This document shows, in pieces, positions 35,371 through 46,900 of a stretch of 64,000 nucleotides of DNA. Under the pieces are notes generated by a model, which was given only the letters and a program-made list of their open reading frames with translations, had not been told where the DNA came from and did not search any database. This stretch comes from Mytilus edulis (lineage: Eukaryota; Mollusca; Bivalvia; Mytilida; Mytilidae): contig NC_092346.1 of assembly GCF_963676685.1 (NCBI RefSeq), forward strand, positions 50,435,062 through 50,499,061, written 5' to 3'. The position numbers and the translations under genes were made by a program. The stretch's first letter is position 1; each line of letters opens with the position of its first letter.

Positions 35371-36159
35371 TCTGACTTTTTCTAAATGACCATTCAATGA
35401 GGTGTGTGAATTTTTCTTAATAAAACTTTGAGGCAAAGTGGTATATAGGGTAGAAAAATCAAAAGCACCAATTATAAGCATGCAATTTATCAAGTACTTT
35501 GAACGAATTTTGACACTCTAAAAGCAATTTATTCCACTATTTTCAAAGGCCTTATTTGAACAATTTTTTATCAGCTGAGGTTTTTGATTGTTCCAAGTGT
35601 ACTAGTAAGTAGAATACATAGTTTAGTAGGGAAACAATGGCTTGAAACGAAATAAATCTTTGTTTGTAATGAGTTATGTGCAGCTTCGGACCCAAGTACA
35701 TGGTTGGAACTTTCATTGTACAATGCATTTGGTTCTGCTTTGAAAAGAATCACAGAGCTGAGTCTATGTACCATATTATATAAAAGGTTAAGTGGTTGTT
35801 AGGACCTAGTCCTTAATTGAGATCCTTGTCAGATATTCCTGGCCATATGTTTTCCTTTTTGTCATATTAAGAATTGTTTTAATTTAATATGTTCGTACGG
35901 AAAACAAGGAACATTATTCTCATACAAAAAATTAAGATAATTCTAAATACACATTCATAAAAAAAATGGAATTTATTACAAATGATAATCATAAGATATA
36001 CTTGAATTGTCCTGGACCTCACTTCTGTGATGGGTATATGTTAATGGAATCCTTCTCTGAATACGGGACAAACATATTAGTAGTGGTAGACCCCAGTGGC
36101 CAATGATCTTCAATTTATACCGAATATTGACTGTCAAAAAAATGCTAACATTCCAATTT
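35371..36159. other. Unannotated intergenic stretch
   Basis: AT-rich, no splice-supported exon, and no repeat that I recognise on either strand. Short minus-strand frames here (35571-35774, 35976-36206) show no coding features. Confidence 0.5.
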
Positions 36160-36330
36160 TCAATAACAGTTAACAGCAAATACATTATCACAATAACAGA
36201 TAACAAAAAAAACTAAAAGCCCAATAACAGCTAACAAAGAATAAGACAATAACAGCTAACAGCAAATATATTTTCAAAATAACAGATAACAAAGAATTAA
36301 ATTGCCCCATAACAGCATAACAGTTAAACC
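36160..36330. repeat. Minisatellite of AATAACAGCTAACA units
   Basis: Repeated CAATAACAGYTAACARCAAA-like units with drift, from ~36163 to ~36325. Confidence 0.75.
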
Positions 36331-36429
36331 CCTTGCCCCCCCTCCAATATCAATCTTCAAAATCTTCAAATGTTTGACTTGGGTATCAATACCAAAAAAA
36401 ACGAAGAACATAAGGTAAACTAAAAAAGA

Positions 36430-36612
36430 ACAGATTGTTTTCTGACCCTAAAAGATGTAGCAAGGACACTAGTTATTAATAGAAAAAACAATTCTGAGAC
36501 GAGAACCTGTGCCCCCACTCCATCTTCCTCAACCAATGAAAGCTGGCGGCCACGTAACAGCCCAACAGTGGCGCTTAAAATTGACGTTAAAACACCAAGA
36601 ATCAATCAATCA
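36430..36612. repeat. Possible retroposon 3' end with (AATC)n tail
   Basis: The segment reads through CCCACTCCATCTTCCTCAAC to AAACACCAAGAATCAATCAA. The AATC tail is the kind left by SINE or LINE 3' ends. The 61-codon minus-strand frame over it is not supported as a gene. Confidence 0.35.
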
Positions 36613-36800
36613 TACTCAGTGGCGGATTCAGAGGGGGTCCCGGGGGATGGACCCACAGACACTGCTTTTTTTTCTTAGACAGTGCTTGTGGATGGACACC
36701 CCTTTTTTTGTTAACGATCAATGCATTTGAATGGGGATATATAGTTGGACCCCCTCAAGTTAGCCTGGATTGGGAACCGCTTTTAAAAATGACTGGATCC
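36612..36800. mobile_element. MITE-like element with GTGGCGGATTCAG end
   Basis: Begins CAGTGGCGGATTCAGAGGGG and closes with GACTGGATCCGTC, an imperfect inverse. A smaller relative lies at 46780-46900. Confidence 0.5.
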
Positions 36801-37389
36801 GTCCCAGACTTCAGTTTTTATTCAAATGTTCAATCTGAATAAAACCATATACCATGCAGTACCATATAAAACTAAGAAAGCCTCGGAGGCTTTGTTTCAT
36901 TTCCCTGCATCAATTCATCCCCAGAACCCAGAAGGAAAACATACACAGTCACATGATGTGGTACACCGTAACACGTGCTAAACTAAGGTTGATACCTCAG
37001 AAAGCCTTTGTTGTGGGTTAATATTGTAGTTCCTCTATACAAATATCTACTAGTAAATGATTATAAGTCTTTTGAATTTCAGGTTCGTTTGATTGGTTTA
37101 AAAAAGGGGGGTTGTACTCCTGTGGTTGTACAATGTGTGTTGTTGATGTAAATAGGGAGTTTTGACACTCAATTGGTAAACATTGTGAAATTAATGTTAT
37201 GGAACAGGATATATTGAAGGAATTAATTTTTTTTTTTGGGGGGGGGGGTCTAGGGATAGTGGCCAGAACATTGAATTTACATAAATATTCTATAATAAAT
37301 TTATTTTATAACTGTTCCTTGATCACATTAAAATATTGATGATCAGCATGTCAATCAGAAACAATTTAAGTTCTGATTTTCATTGAACT

Positions 37390-37860
37390 TTGTTCCCTTC
37401 ATAGTAAGATTCAAAGTGGAATTGGCCCTACCTAAATTGGTAATGTTGGCAAAAGTGAATTTAAATTAATTCATAGCTTATAGCCCTGTCTAAATTGCTT
37501 AAGTTTACAATGGTGAATTAAATGAATTCAAAGGGGAATTGGCCCTACCAAATTGGTAAAGACTCTGCAATGGTGAATTAAATGAATTCAAAGGGGAATT
37601 GGCCCTACCAAATTGGTAAAGTCTGCAATGGTGAATTAAATGAATTCAAAGTGGAATTGGCCCTACCTACATTGGTTAAGTTGGCAATGGTGTATTTAAA
37701 TAAATTCAAAGACCCTGGCTAAATTGATAAAGTTTGCAATGGTGAATTAAATGAATTTAAAGGGTATTGGCCCTACTAAATTGGTAAAGTTTGCAATGGT
37801 GAATTAAATGAATTTAAAGGGTATTGGCCCTACCTATTAAACTGTTTAGATTTACAATAA
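37390..37860. repeat. Minisatellite with ~58-bp units
   Basis: About eight imperfect units built on GAATTGGCCCTACC, AAATTGGTAAAG, TGCAATGGTGAATTAAATGA. Two neighbouring units near 37520-37620 are almost identical, which suggests recent slippage or unequal exchange. Confidence 0.85.
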
Positions 37861-38481
37861 TGTGTTTATATACATGTATTCCAAAGGATTATTAATTGGC
37901 ACTACCTCTTTCCCATGGCAGGTGGTCTGATTTTCATTAGATCATTAATAATTTGTCTACATCCTTAATATGTATGAAATGTTTGCCACTGAACATTTAT
38001 CAAACAACAAACTAACAATCTCTACATGGTGTATGTGGTAACTTGCAATTTTTGATATTTTTATTTTTGGATTAGATTTTGATATAATTTATTACTAGAA
38101 AAGTTTGATAGAGTTAATTCTTAGTTTTTATTGAGTAGTTTTTAGTCATGCATCAGTGGTTATATTTATTGTAAGACTTCCTTCATGGCTCAGTGAGTTT
38201 TGATAGATTGGTTAGTAACTCTCTAGGTTTTACTAGTTTGTGTTATGAAAACTCTGTTCTGTATGATAATTGGTTAATTAAGTCATATGTCTATTTTGGA
38301 GGGAAATTCTATTGTTTGATTAGAATTGGATTTATTTTGAACTGAGTAGTGTATGCTGTCAATGGCTGTTCAATTCGTTCTATGAAATAATTTGTATTTA
38401 TATTTGGTGGACAGCTTAATTTTACTTTTATAAAAACATAAGGTCAGTATTTTCAACTTCTCCTTTTGATATATATAAACA
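37861..38481. other. Unannotated AT-rich stretch
   Basis: No exon, repeat or RNA gene that I can support. Confidence 0.5.
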
Positions 38482-38700
38482 ATACTGTGAATTCATTTAT
38501 TTTCATGGGTATCAATTTTTCGTGGAGAGGAAAACTTACATTTTCGTGGATATTTAATTTGTGGTTTTACCAATCTCTGCATACAATTTATGCCTATAAA
38601 TAATTTATAATTCGTTGAACATTTAGATTTGTGGTTCAACTGTACCCACGAAAACCGTGATAAATGGTATCCAACGAATAAAAATAAATCCACAGTATAT
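38482..38700. mobile_element. MITE with TACTGTGRATT ends
   Basis: TACTGTGAATTCATTTATTT at the left is mirrored by AAAATAAATCCACAGTA at the right. Inside, TTTTTCGTGG and CCACGAAAA make a second pair. Fragments of the same family occur at ~39485-39545 and ~51838-51912. Confidence 0.65.
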
Positions 38701-39000
38701 TCCATTGACATTCAATGAGTATACATACTGTTCGCTGGTGGCTTTGAAAGACTTTGTAAGGTTTTATGTTTTTCAGAAGTTATGTATACTGCCAGGTGTT
38801 GATATGGTTAGGTGTGGAATATATTTGGATGTTCAGTAGGTCCTTTATGGTGTTATTTGGTTCTGATGTGATATCCGACTGAAATTGATCATGAATGACT
38901 TTTTCAATGATGGCAGTTATGAGGTTACCATCTTTTTTGAGAGCTGGGATACATGATTTGTCTGTTCTTATTGATTTAATAAACTAGAAGAGTTTTAGAC

Positions 39001-39240
39001 TATATTCCGGTCAAAATTTTGATGGGACATATTATAGTATACAAATGTACAGTCTCCGGCCGTCCGGCTGTCTGTCTGTCTGAAATTATACCACAAGTTT
39101 TTTGTACCACAAAGGGATAGGATTGGTTATGGGGGTTATGGCTCAAACCATTTAGGAATTGGGGGCAAAAAAGGGGGAAAACAAGGGTTTCCTGGTTAAT
39201 GGACAATAAAGACATTTTTAAAGCAGTGTAAGGGAGTTAA
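39001..39240. repeat. Fragment with tandem-core type leader
   Basis: TATTCCGGTCAAAATTTTGA, GGGACATATTATAGTATACA and the CG-rich CTCCGGCCGTCCGGCTGTCT copy the leader style of the tandem-core elements, but no core units follow. Confidence 0.35.
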
Positions 39241-39545
39241 TCCAATCAATTCGCAACAGCATAGTGAACAGCAGTAAAAGGAAAATATTTAATATAAATT
39301 CAATTCTAAGTTCTTTGACTACAGTTATTCTATTTCACAAACCTATAATGTGTCAAATATTTAATTGCAATCCAAATTCAGACCTGTATCAATTATTAGT
39401 GCTAATATTGTCCATTTTTGTCCCAACTGTTTGCTCAGCGAAGTAATTTATTATTAGGTGGTCTGTCCTTTCTATATACACTAAACAGTTATTGCGGATT
39501 CGATCATTAATATTCGTTGGATACTAATTTTCACGGATTTATTTG

Positions 39546-40149
39546 GTACAGGGCAAATAAAATATAAAAAAGTAGAACATTTGTCCTTTTAAGAAAATAC
39601 ATCAAATAAAATGTCCAGTGGCAAATATAACAAGAAGAATAGAGCTCACATTGTCATGTATCTGTCTAGAGAACAATTAACAGTTTAACCAATCAAATTT
39701 GGGTAAAATTTTTGAACTGGTTGGCAAAACTTACTGAAAACTTCTATGTTGAAAACCTTGTATTGTAGGGTCAATAGACTCAAATAGTATATGGGAGCAG
39801 CATTGCTAGATCAAAAAAAATCCCAACAAAACTTTAGGGAAGGTATGGGTACACTAAACACAGATACTTTTTGTTTGCAACATATTTTCTGGAATAATTT
39901 TAATATTAAATGTTTCTTTTCAGTACTTTGACACTTAGTAACAAACCTAGTCATCTAAAATCTAAATTGGTAGTCAGATGCATCTAGGAAAGCAAGACAG
40001 AATATCAACTTCATTTCACAAACATGTTGATTTCCCTTGATACAGTAGACCAAGTGAATACAGGTATAGTCAAATAGTTTATTACAAAACTTAATCAATT
40101 TTTTTTTTATTTTACCATCCGGATTACTAGCAGGTTTATCTGATAATTA
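39546..40149. other. Unannotated AT-rich stretch
   Basis: No supported gene or repeat. Confidence 0.5.
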
Positions 40150-40430
40150 TAGATTATCAGTGATCATCTCAACGAGATCGATTTTCTCGCTTGAGCCGGA
40201 ACGGCGAAAGCGAGAAAGGCAACCGAGTTGAGATGAACAATGATAATCTTTTTATCGCTATTTTACCTATGATGACGTTGTCAATTTCATGTCAGTTTCG
40301 TTAGCAACGCCACGTACATGCTTAGTTTCTATCGATAATTTTCCATCTCAAGCGAGAAGCATGAGATGAAAATTATCACAAAAAAAAGATCAAAGGAAAA
40401 ATGCACAAAATAGCGATAATATGTTGTACT
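40150..40430. mobile_element. Two adjacent fold-back hairpins (MITE-like)
   Basis: First hairpin 40151-40249: GATTATCAGTGATCATCTCAAC against the inverse GTTGAGATGAACAATGATAATC, with an inner CTCGCTT/AAGCGAG pair. Second, 40250-40427: TTATCGCTATTTT at the left and AAAATAGCGATAA at the right, enclosing a smaller CATCTCAAGCGAGAAGCATGAGATG hairpin region. Both share the CTCGCTTGAG theme. Confidence 0.7.
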
Positions 40431-40976
40431 ATATGTATATTAACAATTAGATTGTAAGTTTCTGTGGTGATCTAAACTAAATATACCTAAAAAAAAAAAT
40501 CATAAATGTTTGAGACTGAAAGCTTCTGGATTAGTTTTTTGATGATGAATTTCTCCAAAAATTCTTTTTGATAAACTTTTCTCAGATTTGACTACTATTA
40601 TGATTTGGACATTAAAGTATACAGCGGTATTCATCTTTGATAGACCTAGTGCTTCAGTTTAATAGGTAAACAAAGAATATACACACAGGAATATCCACCC
40701 AGAACACAAAATCAGTACATAGACAGCATAAATAAACAAACAAAAGAAAGGAAAAGTGCTTTTATTGCTGTTCTTCATCTCATATATAATCAATTTGCAC
40801 AAAATTTATCATTTTCACTCAAAAGTTTGAATAAGTTTTAAAAAAAATTAAATGTATGAAAATATACTTTTTGTTGCTATTGATATATATATACAAGTCA
40901 TTTATACAGACATACATTTTATCAATGAAAGTTATCATTATAAGTTATAAGGTAATATAAGTTAAGAACTCTTTTT
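40431..40976. other. Unannotated AT-rich stretch
   Basis: No supported gene or repeat. Confidence 0.5.
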
Positions 40977-41178
40977 TAGCTCACCTGGCCTAAAGGGCCA
41001 TGTGAGCTTTTCTCATCACTTGACGTCCGTCATTGTCGTCTGTAGTCCGTGGTCGTTAATACTTACAAAAAATCTTCTCTGAAAATACTGGGCCAAATTA
41101 AACCAAACTTGACCACAATCATCATTGGGGTATCTAGTTTTAAAAATGTGTCCGGTGACCCGGCCAACCAACCAAGAT
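40977..41178 (+). mobile_element. Tandem-core element, family T1, 5' fragment
   Basis: TTAGCTCACCTGGCCTAAAG leader through the first ~130 bases of a core unit, cut at CAACCAAGAT. Same family as 13549-15969. Confidence 0.75.
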
Positions 41179-41250
41179 TTATAAAGAATGATAAATAATA
41201 TAGAGTTTTAAGTTCCATTCTTTCATATTTATTAAAAAGAAATGATGTTT

Positions 41251-41321
41251 TAGAGGAGCCAACAACTGAGCAGAGAGCAGAAGAGAGATTGATGACCTTG
41301 AAGAGTAAGCAATGGGAACAG
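41251..41321 (+). CDS. Candidate isolated exon
   Basis: Between a TTTTAG acceptor and a GTAAGA donor, one frame reads EPTTEQRAEERLMTLKSKQW and on, with codon use that looks like protein. The charged ERLxxLKxxxW pattern recalls short helical units in large cytoskeletal proteins, but I cannot name a family. No partner exon was found within a few kilobases. It may belong to a gene whose other exons lie elsewhere, or be chance. Confidence 0.25.
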
Positions 41322-42029
41322 TAAGACAGCTGTTAAGTATATATCTGGGATTACCAAATATTATGGTAAGAACCTCATCTATAATCAAACTTGGTGAGTA
41401 TTTTTTTTGTTGGTTAGATATTATGCATCATTATGAAAAAAGGGGGGTGTAGGGTATAAATCAACAAGGCAGCTACCCAATGAAAATAAATAACCAAAGA
41501 CATCTACAGGTCTTCAACTATAGACTGATGTTTATACAATACATGAACTTGTAAATCATCCAAAATGTCAGCACAAAAAGTAAAAGATATGTGAGTAAAA
41601 TGAACAGACTAACAAATAACTTACATACACACCAATATCTGACCTAAGCACATGAGCATGTTGCAGGGTGAAACTTTTTTTTATATAAAGCCTACCCTTT
41701 TTGTGCAATGCCTAACCAAACTACAAAATTTCATACAGAAAACTTTTCAAATTGAAGGGTTTCAAATTTTGAATAAGGTAATTTGTTAATCTTTAAAAAA
41801 AAAATGCCAGATGCAATTAACAAACAACAAAATAATTGGAAATCTTGACTCCCCTGCAAGAGAAAAATGTCACTCTTATTATTGAGTAAAATGGCAACTA
41901 CCTCAATGGTCTTTAAAATTAATTCAGTTGCTCTGGTCATTTTTCAAAATTTAACAAGTGAATGGAGTTGTTTTGATGAAGCTTACCGTTAATCAATGGG
42001 AGATAACTGTGACCACATGGATCATAATT

Positions 42030-42175
42030 CTGAAAACTTATCCTGAAATCCTGGGCTTAAAAACTCAAAATCCTGAGGTCCCAAATTTAAATAAATCTTG
42101 GAAGGGTCAATCCCAACATCCCAAGGTTAAAAACACCCAATCCCGGAGTCCCGATAAAGGTCCTATCCCCCGTCA
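42030..42175. repeat. Degenerate minisatellite
   Basis: Several imperfect units of the AATCCTGRGGTCCCAA type (for example ATCCTGAGGTCCC, ATCCCGGAGTCCC). Confidence 0.5.
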
Positions 42176-42199
42176 TATCTGTAATTGATATCTAAGATA

Positions 42200-43090
42200 A
42201 AAGAAATACAGAAATTGTTTACATTAAATTGCCTTTTGCCATGCTTACATCAACAAAAATCTTTTTTTTCATTTTCCAAAATAAATTCCAAGACTAAGAT
42301 GTAGGATGCCATTCTTCTAATAAAATACCACAGCATAAAGACCAAAATCAGCACAATAAAATGTCCAATGTGTGTCCTACATCTTGAAATAAATATCATT
42401 TTAAAAATGTTCAATTATCTTCAAAAACATTTAATATTAATTTTTTTTACTCATTTCTACTCTGTTGAGACTATTTGACTAGCACTGCACTTTGACTTTG
42501 ACTAAGACAAACAAAATGTTTATTGAAGTTGAATGGCCTAAGTGATGACTTGGTTGAGGTCATGGAAAGCATTTTGTCATTGTTGGTTGTTTCATGGGCT
42601 TTGACCTCTTGAGTCATAAAGACCTTATGTATGTTAGTTCTATTGAAATGTTCAATGCATTGTCAATGCTAAACATTTGATTGACTTTGACTGATTTTTT
42701 TTTAGTTTCTGAAGAGTATAAATGAGTTTGAACAAAGTGCAGCATAACTTTTTCTGCATGATAAGAAGATTTGATTTTAATATTTTCACCAAATTTACTG
42801 ATGATAGCAAGGCTTATGGTTTGTGCAATATTAGAATATGCTTTTTTCACAAGGAGCTTGTCACTTTCACTAAAAAAAACAATAAAGATACCATCAAATT
42901 TGTAAAGCTAAGCTTAAGGTTTGATGTGTTATACACATAGGAGCCTGAAATTGTTAAAAAAAAATTACTTAATTATCTTGTGTATTTGTGTCAGCTTCCA
43001 TTCACTTTTTAAAAGTTTGAAAAAATACATTAAGAGGCATTTATTAACATAAATTAAAGTAGAATAATGAAGTAATGACCTGCAATTAGC
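42200..43090. other. Unannotated AT-rich stretch
   Basis: No supported gene. Opposite open frames near 42614-42940 overlap each other and lack splice or codon support. Confidence 0.5.
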
Positions 43091-43099
43091 AAGTAGATA

Positions 43100-43290
43100 T
43101 AGGAAGATGTAGTGTGAGTGCCAATGAGACAACTCTCCATCCAAATAACAATTTATAAAAGTAAACCATTATAGGTCAATGAACGTCCTTCAACATAGAG
43201 CCTTCGCTCACACTGAACAACAAGCTATAAAGGGCCCCAAAATTACTAGTGAAAAACCATTCAAGTGGGAAAACTAACGGGTAGCAGTCT
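43100..43290. repeat. Interspersed repeat fragment 1
   Basis: GTGTGAGTGCCAATGAGACA through CATTATAGGTCAATGAACG to GGGCCCCAAAATTACTAGTG. I remember this type as a very abundant mussel repeat; its class is not certain. Confidence 0.55.
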
Positions 43291-43559
43291 GTTTAGTTAA
43301 ATTTTGTAAAAATGAGCTAAAAACATTGCTAATTTATTATTTTTTTTCCAAGACTATAATTTAACCTCATTTTGGTCTGCATGCATGCAACATTTAATAG
43401 GTACCATTGTAGTAGACGGTTGCTCAGCTTGGTCAGATAATAAAAAGAACAGAATGTCAAAATAAAAATATGAAACAAGGGAGCCACCGCACACAACAGG
43501 TTTGGTGACTGGTTTTTCCAACAAAAAATACAAATCTTATACAAAATTGAAAATAATGT

Positions 43560-43975
43560 CAGAGACAATAACCCAACCAAAGAGCAGAAAACAGCCGTAG
43601 GCCACTAATGGCTCTTCAACTCAACCAGAAAACTCAGCATCAGGAGGCAGGCTTCAGCAGGCCCTACACAAAAATGTGTACTAGTTCAGTAAAAGTGGAT
43701 GTCATACTAAACTCAAAAACATAAATGAACTAAAACTAAAAAAAACATACAAGACTAACAAAGGCCAGAGGGTTCTAACTAGAGACAGGTGCATAAATAC
43801 AGTGGGTTAAACAGGTTTGAGAGATCTCAACCCACACCTACCGGTATACCTCTAGGAGCCAACATAGAAAAAACAATTCACACAGTAAAACTCAATTAAA
43901 AAGAAGTCTGTGTCCCATGTCAGAAAAGGTAACATAAGAAACAGACTAACTAAGCCAAATGGCAATAGTTTTGGT
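43560..43975. repeat. Interspersed repeat fragment 2
   Basis: Begins in AAAGAGCAGAAAACAGCCGT and runs through AACAAAGGCCAGAGGGTTCT and AGATCTCAACCCACACCTAC. Probably the same or a companion high-copy repeat as the previous entry, degraded. Confidence 0.5.
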
Positions 43976-44297
43976 ACTTTTACAGCAGTTACAATGCTAA
44001 ATTTCATGGAAAAATAAAGTAAAAAAAAGTTAATTAAATTTTGAATTTTACTTTATAGAAAATAGAATAAAGTTTACTTGATTTTTTTCTTATATGCCCG
44101 TATGTAATGTTGTATATTTATTTATATTTCATTTCAGAGTTCACCAACAGATGTTTAATTTTATAATTTTGAATTTTGCAGATTGCAGCAGGGGGATGTT
44201 ACAGTCATAGACCTTGAATAGACTCCGTTGTACTAGACCAGGGAGGGTAGCGCATAGTTTCCGCAGCACTATACAATAGTAACAAGATCACTCTACC

Positions 44298-44358
44298 ATG
44301 AGCTTGTTAAAGGGCCCGTTTGATGAAAGTGACACCAACGTTCTCCAACACACTACAG
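44298..44358 (+). CDS. Exon-like piece in duplication copy 1
   Basis: ATG start and frame MSLLKGPFDESDTNVLQHTT, repeated identically at 45196-45256. The phrase PFDESDTNVLQH is echoed by PFDGNDTNVLQH downstream in copy 2, which hints at a repeated coding unit. Function unknown. Confidence 0.25.
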
Positions 44359-45270
44359 ATTTTTTTTTACAGATGCAGCCGAGAGGATGTTTCAGTCATG
44401 CAACGTTCTCAAACACTAATAATTTACAATTTTTTTTTTGTTTTAGATGCAACCTCAGTCATAGACCCTAGAGTATGGCTATGTTGTAACAAATGAAGAA
44501 AAGTGGCATATAGATTTCTGTATGTCCATTTCTTTGTATAAAAGTGATAAATTACTAATCTTTCTTATTTATATTCATTTCAGAGTTCTTACAAAGATGT
44601 TAAGGTATACAATATTTATTATTTTTGTCTTTTTGTGTGTTTTTGTCAATGAGAGAAAACATACAGAACAAATCAATCCGAAGTGTTTTAAAACTGGTGT
44701 AATTTGAGACAGAACACCCTGGAACACAAAAAATATCCTACCTCACAAAATTAAACACAACATCTTATTTTCACCTTTTTTCATTGAAGCAGCATACGCA
44801 GTGTAATCAAGAATGTATGCATGTCCTTGAACATCTAGAAATAGAATATCTCTAATAGTAAGCAGTCCGGTATAATGATCAACAAGAGCTACACTAAAAA
44901 TAAAGTAAAAAAAGTTAATTTAAAAAAATATATATTTAATTTTTGAAATTTACCTCAAAGAAAATAAAATAAAGTTTAATTGATTTTATTCTTATATATG
45001 TGTAATGTTGTATATGTATTTATGTTTCTTTTCAGAGTTCACCAACAGATGTTTAATTTTATAATTTTGAATTTTGCAGATTGCAGCAGGGGGATGTTAC
45101 AGTCATAGACCTTGAATAGACTCCGTTGTACTAGACCAGGGAGGGTAGCGCATAGTTTCCGCAGCACTATACAATAGTAACAAGATCACTCTACCATGAG
45201 CTTGTTAAAGGGCCCGTTTGATGAAAGTGACACCAACGTTCTCCAACACACTACAGATTTTTTTTTACAG

Positions 45271-45340
45271 ATGCAGCCGGGAGGATGTTTCAGTCATGGA
45301 CCCATTTGATGGAAATGACACCAACGTTCTCCAACACTAA
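45271..45340 (+). CDS. Exon-like piece in duplication copy 2 with stop
   Basis: After TTTTTTTTTACAG, one frame reads SREDVSVMDPFDGNDTNVLQ and stops at TAA 45338. The equivalent position in copy 1 (from 44373) has lost the middle of this piece. Confidence 0.25.
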
Positions 45341-45365
45341 TAATTTACATTTTTTTTTGTTGTAG

Positions 45366-45437
45366 ATGCAACCTCATCCATAGACCCAGAGTATGGCTAT
45401 GTTGTAACAGATGAAGAAAAGTGGCATATAGATTTCT
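45366..45437 (+). CDS. Candidate exon in duplication copy 2
   Basis: Between TTGTAG and GTATGT lies the frame DATSSIDPEYGYVVTDEEKW, then HIDF. In copy 1 the same piece (from ~44447) carries an extra base that breaks this frame, so copy 2 may be the retained one. The next acceptor would create a stop at the junction, so the gene model is incomplete. Confidence 0.35.
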
Positions 45438-45944
45438 GTATGTCCTTTTCTTTGATGGAAGTGATAAATTACTAATCGCTCTTCTTCATATCCATTTCAG
45501 AGTTCTTACAAAGATGTATAGGTATACGGTATTTATTATTTCCGTCTTTTTGTGTATTTTTGTCAATGAGATAAAACACACAGAAAAAATCAATCAGAAG
45601 TATTAACTGGTGTACAAATTTGGAGGAACACCAGAAATATCCTACCTCACAAAATTTAACACACCAGACACATTAATTTTCACCCTTTTTCAATGAAGCA
45701 GCACACACAGTGTAATCAAGAAGTTATTCATGTCCTGGAACATCTAGGAATAGCATATCGCTAATAGCATTTCTACAATTATCCTAAAAATTCAAACAGT
45801 CGGGTACAATGATAAACAAGAGATACACAAAAAAGGAATATACCAAAGGGCCAATATTAAACCATGTGGTGAAAAAAGACGAGACAAAACATAACCAAAA
45901 GAAATGACAGAAAATTGTCCACACTGATAACAAAATATTGTACA

Positions 45945-46310
45945 GCAACAACCCAACCAAAGACCTGAGAGCACCAAGCACCAATCCAACCAAAGACCAG
46001 GGATGATCTCCAGCACGGAGCACCAACCAAAACAAAGAACAGGCATGAACTAGGGCAAAGAGCACCAACCCAACCGAAGACCTGAGAGGTTTTCAGGCAC
46101 CATGCACCAACCAAACTAAAGAGCCAGGGATGATCTCAGGCACCAAGCACCAACCTTTCCAAAGACCAGGGATGATTCCGGCACAACACACCAACCTTAC
46201 CAAAGACCAGGGATGATTCAGGCACAACACACCAACCTTACCAAAGACCAGGAATGATCGCAGACACCAAGCACCAACAAAAAAAAAGGGTGATCTCAGG
46301 CACCACAGAA
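45945..46310. repeat. Minisatellite with ~50-bp units
   Basis: Imperfect units of CCAACCTTACCAAAGACCAG, GGATGATYYMGGCACMAMRCA. Overlapping minus-strand frames (Trp/Val/Leu-rich) come from the repeat and are not genes. Confidence 0.85.
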
Positions 46311-46774
46311 TGGTAGCAAGTATTTGATATGTTAACTTATTTACTAATTGTTTAAGTTAAATGTTTTTTTTTCATTCTTTGCTCCATTTTTTCTATCAAA
46401 AATTGTCAAAATGCAACATGAATTTTTTATGTGTTTTTTCATCTCTTTCTTCAAAATGTTTTACTTAATATAATAAGTAAATAATTTCTTGAATAGAAAA
46501 AAAAATTGGAAATGTTAATTTACTTTAATCAATGAATGAAAAAAGAAATGTTCAAACCTTTTCATGCATAACCAAATTATTAAATGTGTTAAATAAAAGA
46601 TTATAAATAACAATTTTCTATATTTTTTGGAGTAAATTAAGATATGCTTCTATGAATTTTTACAATTGAACTGTTCCAAAATTTAATAATGTATCTTTTT
46701 TTACAGAAATCTAAGGTAAAATAACAAATAATGACTCGGGTTTACATGAAAACACTGATATCTTGAATGACAGT
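46311..46774. other. Unannotated AT-rich stretch
   Basis: No supported gene or repeat. Confidence 0.5.
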
Positions 46775-46900
46775 AGCATAGGTGGATCCAGGGAGCCTTG
46801 CCCCCCCCCCTTTTTGTGGGAAGATTATATAAGGAATCACTGTAGCATGACTGGAGCGGACCCCCTCATGAAAAATTCTGGATTCGCCACTGAGTAGTGA
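46775..46900. mobile_element. Short MITE with GGTGGATCCAGGG and CTGGATTCGCCAC ends
   Basis: Imperfect inverted termini around a C-run; related to 36612-36800. Confidence 0.5.

Larger units (their letters stand above)
44010..45820 (+). repeat. Tandem segmental duplication, 898-bp period
   Basis: Copy 1 ~44010-44893, copy 2 ~44894-45820, offset 898 bases at the shared acceptor TTTCAG (44137 and 45035). About 255 bases from 44138 match 45036 onward with one difference seen, while the flanks are clearly more diverged. The shared part holds several AG-bounded, exon-like pieces. Confidence 0.85.

Noticed and set aside
36420-36605. 61-codon minus-strand frame with GVGAQVLVSELFFLLI
   Set aside because: It lies in a probable retroposon tail with AATC repeats and has no supporting context.
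45784-46114. Three overlapping Trp/Leu/Val-rich minus-strand frames
   Set aside because: They translate the minisatellite at 45945-46310 in all frames; no splice or start context.
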